16,489 nucleotides of DNA from positions 1 to 16,489 of the forward strand of contig DASVGV010000002.1 of the NCBI GenBank assembly GCA_036379355.1, read 5' to 3'. Position 1 is the stretch's first letter. Every line of letters begins with the position of its first letter. The DNA comes from CAJCIY01 sp036379355. GTDB taxonomy: Bacteria; Actinomycetota; Actinomycetes; Mycobacteriales; CAJCIY01. Made by a program: the position numbers and the translations under genes. The notes under the pieces were generated by a model. The model was not told where the DNA came from and searched no databases. It saw only the letters and a list, made by a program, of their open reading frames with translations. Shown here one piece after another: positions 13,879 through 16,489 of this stretch.

Positions 13879-15675
13879 ATGGAGCCCCAGTCCCTGAGCC
13901 TCGACGAGCTCGTCGATACCGCCACGGCGGATGTTGCCGTCTCCCGCGAGCGCTCTCGACGGCACCGGCTGCTGCGCGTGGCCGTGCCCGCGTCGGCGGT
14001 CGCCGTCTGGATGTGGGTACGGGTGCTGACCGGTCAGCCCCCCTATCCTGGCGCCCCTCATCTGCCTGCGCAGATCGCGACCATGGCGCCGCTCCTGTTG
14101 CTCGTGGTGATCCTTGGGGTGGCACTGCTGGCACCCCTGCTGGCCGCCGGCCGGTCCCCGCATGTCCTCTACCGGTCGAGCGAGATCGACACGTCGTTCG
14201 CCGACGTGAAGGGCGCGCCGGTCGTCGTGGAGGAGGTGGTCAAGACCCTCAACCTCTTCCTAACGCACAAGACGTTCACCGACCAGCTCGGGGGGACGCC
14301 CCGCCGGGCCATCTTGTTCGAGGGACCACCGGGTACGGGCAAGACCTACCTCGCCAAGGCGATGGCTCGCGAGGCTGGGGTTCCGTTCCTGTTCGTGTCC
14401 TCGTCGGCGTTCCAGTCGATGTACTACGGACAGACCAACCGCAAGATCAGGTCGTACTTCAAGGCGTTGCGCAAGGCGGCGCGCCGGGAGGGCGGTGCCA
14501 TCGGCTTCATCGAGGAGATCGACGCCGTCGGAGCCTCGCGGTCGGGCATGGGAGGCGCGCGGGGCGAAGGCATCACGGGTGTGGTGAACGAGCTGCTCGT
14601 GCAGATGCAGTCCTTCGACGAGCCGCCCACCTCGGCCCGGTTCCGCAACGCCCTGATCGAAGTGGTGAACGCCTTCCTGCCGACCCATCGTCAGGTCCGC
14701 AAGCACACGAGCGTGCCCGCAAACGTGCTGGTTGTCGGTGCCACCAACCGGTCCAAGGACCTCGATCCAGCGTTGCTGCGCCCCGGTCGTTTCGACCGTT
14801 CGATCTACTTCGACCTGCCGAGCAGGAGTGGCCGCCGGGAGATCATCGACTACTACCTGGACAAGAAGGCTCACGACGACGAGCTGGGTACCCCGGGCAT
14901 GCGGGACCGGCTGGCTGCCATGACCGCCGGCTACTCGCCGGTGATGATCGAGCACGTGCTCGACGAGGCGCTGGTGTGGGCGCTGCGGCGAGGCGCCGGA
15001 GCCATGTCGTGGCAGGACGTCGCGCGGGCGAAGATGACCGAGGAGATCGGCCTGGCCCAGCCGGTCGAGTACACCGAGGCGGAGCGCCGCACGATCGCCA
15101 CGCACGAGTCCGGCCATGCGGTCGTGGCCTGGCTGACCGGCACGGGCCGGAAGCTCGAGGTCCTGTCCATCATCAAGCGCAAGGACGCCCTGGGCCTGCT
15201 GTCCCATTCCGACCTGGAGGAGCGCTGGCTCACCTCGCGGACCGAGCTCGAGGCCCTCGTCCGCATCGCACTGGGCGGCATGGTCGCCGAGGAGATCTTC
15301 TTCGGCGAGACGACGTCCGGTCCGGCATCCGACCTGCGGGCCGCGACGACGTACGCCGCGATGATGGTGGGCAGCCTCGGGATGGCCGGCAGCCTGTTCT
15401 CGTACGAGGCCATCGAAGGGCCGCCGAGCAACGTCGTCGCGAAGCTGGCGGCCAGCGACGAGGGGCGCGCCCGGGTGGAGGCGCTGCTGGAGCACGCCCG
15501 CGGCGACGTGCGGGTGATGCTCGCGGACCACCGGCACCTCGTCGAAGGCCTGCGGGACGAATTGCTGACGCGCGAGGAACTGATCGGCGACGAGATCACC
15601 GACGCCCTCGCGGCCCTGTCGGCGCCGCCGGCCGTCGGAGAGCTGGATCCGCCCGCCGACTGGAGCCACACGTGA
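13879..15675 (+). CDS. Divergent membrane FtsH-like AAA+ zinc metalloprotease
   Basis: A 598-residue protein with the FtsH order: two membrane helices (about 31-50 and 68-90) around a short outer loop, an AAA+ domain and an M41 protease domain. Walker A is GPPGTGKT (149-156). Walker B reads FIEEIDA (210-216) where FtsH has FIDEIDA. The second region of homology is NRSKDLDPALLRPGRFDR (290-307). The pore loop region is FQSMYYGQTNRKIR (178-191) in place of FVGVGA. Between LLVQMQSF and VLVVGATN about 35 residues (247-281) are extra. The zinc site is HESGH (409-413), with Asp485 in ASDLRAAT as third ligand. FtsH degrades membrane and regulatory proteins using ATP. This is shorter and divergent, so probably a second specialised paralogue. 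The start has the ribosome binding site agaggag six bases upstream. A GAF sensor gene follows. Confidence 0.88.
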   Translation: MEPQSLSLDELVDTATADVAVSRERSRRHRLLRVAVPASAVAVWMWVRVLTGQPPYPGAPHLPAQIATMAPLLLLVVILGVALLAPLLAAGRSPHVLYRSSEIDTSFADVKGAPVVVEEVVKTLNLFLTHKTFTDQLGGTPRRAILFEGPPGTGKTYLAKAMAREAGVPFLFVSSSAFQSMYYGQTNRKIRSYFKALRKAARREGGAIGFIEEIDAVGASRSGMGGARGEGITGVVNELLVQMQSFDEPPTSARFRNALIEVVNAFLPTHRQVRKHTSVPANVLVVGATNRSKDLDPALLRPGRFDRSIYFDLPSRSGRREIIDYYLDKKAHDDELGTPGMRDRLAAMTAGYSPVMIEHVLDEALVWALRRGAGAMSWQDVARAKMTEEIGLAQPVEYTEAERRTIATHESGHAVVAWLTGTGRKLEVLSIIKRKDALGLLSHSDLEERWLTSRTELEALVRIALGGMVAEEIFFGETTSGPASDLRAATTYAAMMVGSLGMAGSLFSYEAIEGPPSNVVAKLAASDEGRARVEALLEHARGDVRVMLADHRHLVEGLRDELLTREELIGDEITDALAALSAPPAVGELDPPADWSHT

Positions 15676-15738
15676 TCGCCTGACCCGCTATGTGCCGTGC
15701 CGGCGGTCCGTCCTAGATCGTTGGCGGGAGGCGCTCAG

Positions 15739-16489
15739 GTGGTCCACAGTGCGCCTATGCGGATGCTGATGCTGATGCTGATGCGGCTGCGGGTGCTGTG
15801 GCTGGCCGTCCTGTTCGCCGCGGTGAGCCTGGCCACCCGCATCATCGATGTGACGGCCGCGCCCCTGCATCGGCGGCTGCTGGACCTGGTGGGGCTCGCG
15901 AGCCTGACCCTCGCCGGCGTCGCCCTGCTGGCGGCCATCCTCGAACAACGCCAGGGGGACCGGGCCGCGGCCGAGAGCAGCGCGGTGCGCCGGCTCGCCC
16001 GGCTCGAGCAGATCATGGCGATCCCCTTCGCCACCGAGTCCCTGGACGACCTCCTGCCCGAGATGGCGGTCCGCCTGCGACAAGCGCTCGAGTCGGACTT
16101 CGCCGCCGTGCTGCTGGTCGAGGACGGCGCCCTCGCCGTGAAGGTGTCCTCGGGAGCCGACGAAGCAGCCGACGTCGGCACCGTCGTCCCGCCCGGCGCA
16201 GGCCTGGTGGGACGCGTGCTTCAGGACGGGAACACCCGGGCGTGGGGTTCGCTGGACCCGAACAGGGTGGCCCTGCCGAGTCTGGCCGGCGGGCTCGAGT
16301 CGGCCGCGGCCGCGGCACTGGTCGCCGGTGGCGCGGTGATCGGTGTCGTCGCGGTGGGGAGCAAGTCCCGGAGCCGCTACGACGACGCGCGGCTGGCCGT
16401 CCTCGACTTCGCCGCCGAGCGGCTCGCCGGCGCCGTGCAGCGGGCCCAGCTCCGCGAGTCGGAGCGGCGCGCCTCGCTCGGCGCGGAAC
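15739..16489 (+). CDS. Membrane GAF-domain protein, probable sensor, 3' end outside window
   Basis: An open frame of 250 codons running off the window end. Two hydrophobic helices (about 17-33 and 49-69) form an N-terminal membrane anchor, followed by a charged linker and a GAF domain (about 95-235). GAF features are FAAVLLVEDGALAVKVSSGA, VPPGAGLVGRVLQDG and VIGVVAVGS with Y..D...LAVLDFAAE. The sequence ends in a coiled-coil start (QRAQLRESERRASLGAE), the usual link to a histidine kinase, diguanylate cyclase or PP2C output domain, which cannot be seen. I prefer the GTG at 15739 because gggagg (15726-15731) lies seven bases before it. The ATG at 15757 is possible but 25 bases away. The gap to the protease gene is 63 bases, so they may be co-transcribed. 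Confidence 0.75.
   Translation, partial: MVHSAPMRMLMLMLMRLRVLWLAVLFAAVSLATRIIDVTAAPLHRRLLDLVGLASLTLAGVALLAAILEQRQGDRAAAESSAVRRLARLEQIMAIPFATESLDDLLPEMAVRLRQALESDFAAVLLVEDGALAVKVSSGADEAADVGTVVPPGAGLVGRVLQDGNTRAWGSLDPNRVALPSLAGGLESAAAAALVAGGAVIGVVAVGSKSRSRYDDARLAVLDFAAERLAGAVQRAQLRESERRASLGAE
15762..15785 (+). repeat. Hexanucleotide tandem repeat (gatgct) inside the GAF gene start
   Basis: Three exact copies of gatgct followed by a fourth with one change (gatgcg) cover 24 bases. They encode alternating Met-Leu at the start of the first membrane helix. The unit is six bases, so gain or loss would lengthen or shorten the segment without shifting the frame, and it also adds several in-frame ATG codons. 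Confidence 0.8.

Noticed and set aside
15762..15785. Short tandem repeats as a CRISPR or iteron array
   Set aside because: Units are six bases, contiguous and within a coding frame, with no spacers.

Overview
The window is about 16.5 kb of very GC-rich chromosome from an actinomycete. GTG starts are common and stop/start overlaps are frequent. Two promoters look leaderless (TANNNT followed closely by the start codon). The order nadD - LytR/CpsA/Psr protein - rsfS - histidine phosphatase is typical of Actinobacteria. I cannot name the genus. Nearly all of the sequence is housekeeping or envelope genes. I see no insertion sequence, integrase, CRISPR array or phage gene.

Layout. (1) 1-1869, minus strand: a membrane acyltransferase of the OafA type, cut by the window edge, preceded by a SAM-dependent methyltransferase; together they look like an envelope-glycan or lipid decorating unit. 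(2) 1917-2564, plus: a VapBC-type toxin-antitoxin pair with a small palindrome just before the antitoxin. (3) 2583-3596, minus: a dienelactone-hydrolase-family protein followed by a small DUF6295-type protein. (4) 3680-7031, plus: tryptophan 2,3-dioxygenase (kynA), an intracellular alpha-L-fucosidase overlapping it by ATGA, and a YihY/BrkB membrane protein. (5) 6870-7712, minus: a UbiA prenyltransferase whose 3' end overlaps the YihY gene tail to tail by 162 bases.

(6) 7785-10952, plus: the nadD cluster. NadD makes the NAD precursor, RsfS silences 70S assembly, and the phosphatase resembles the mycobacterial GpgP found in the same position. The LCP-like protein in the middle appears to have lost its catalytic signature residues. 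(7) 11001-13537, plus: a large beta-helix lipoprotein translationally coupled to a two-hotdog MaoC dehydratase. (8) 13616-13688: tRNA-Ala(GGC). (9) 13879-15675, plus: a divergent membrane FtsH-like AAA+ metalloprotease with a Walker B change and an insertion in the ATPase domain. (10) 15739 to the end, plus: a two-helix membrane protein with a GAF domain, truncated by the window, probably a sensor kinase or cyclase.

No clearly new multi-gene defence or mobile system is visible. The best candidates for something undescribed are the divergent FtsH-like protease beside a GAF sensor, the lipoprotein-MaoC pair, the apparently catalytically dead LCP protein, and the kynA-fucosidase pairing.
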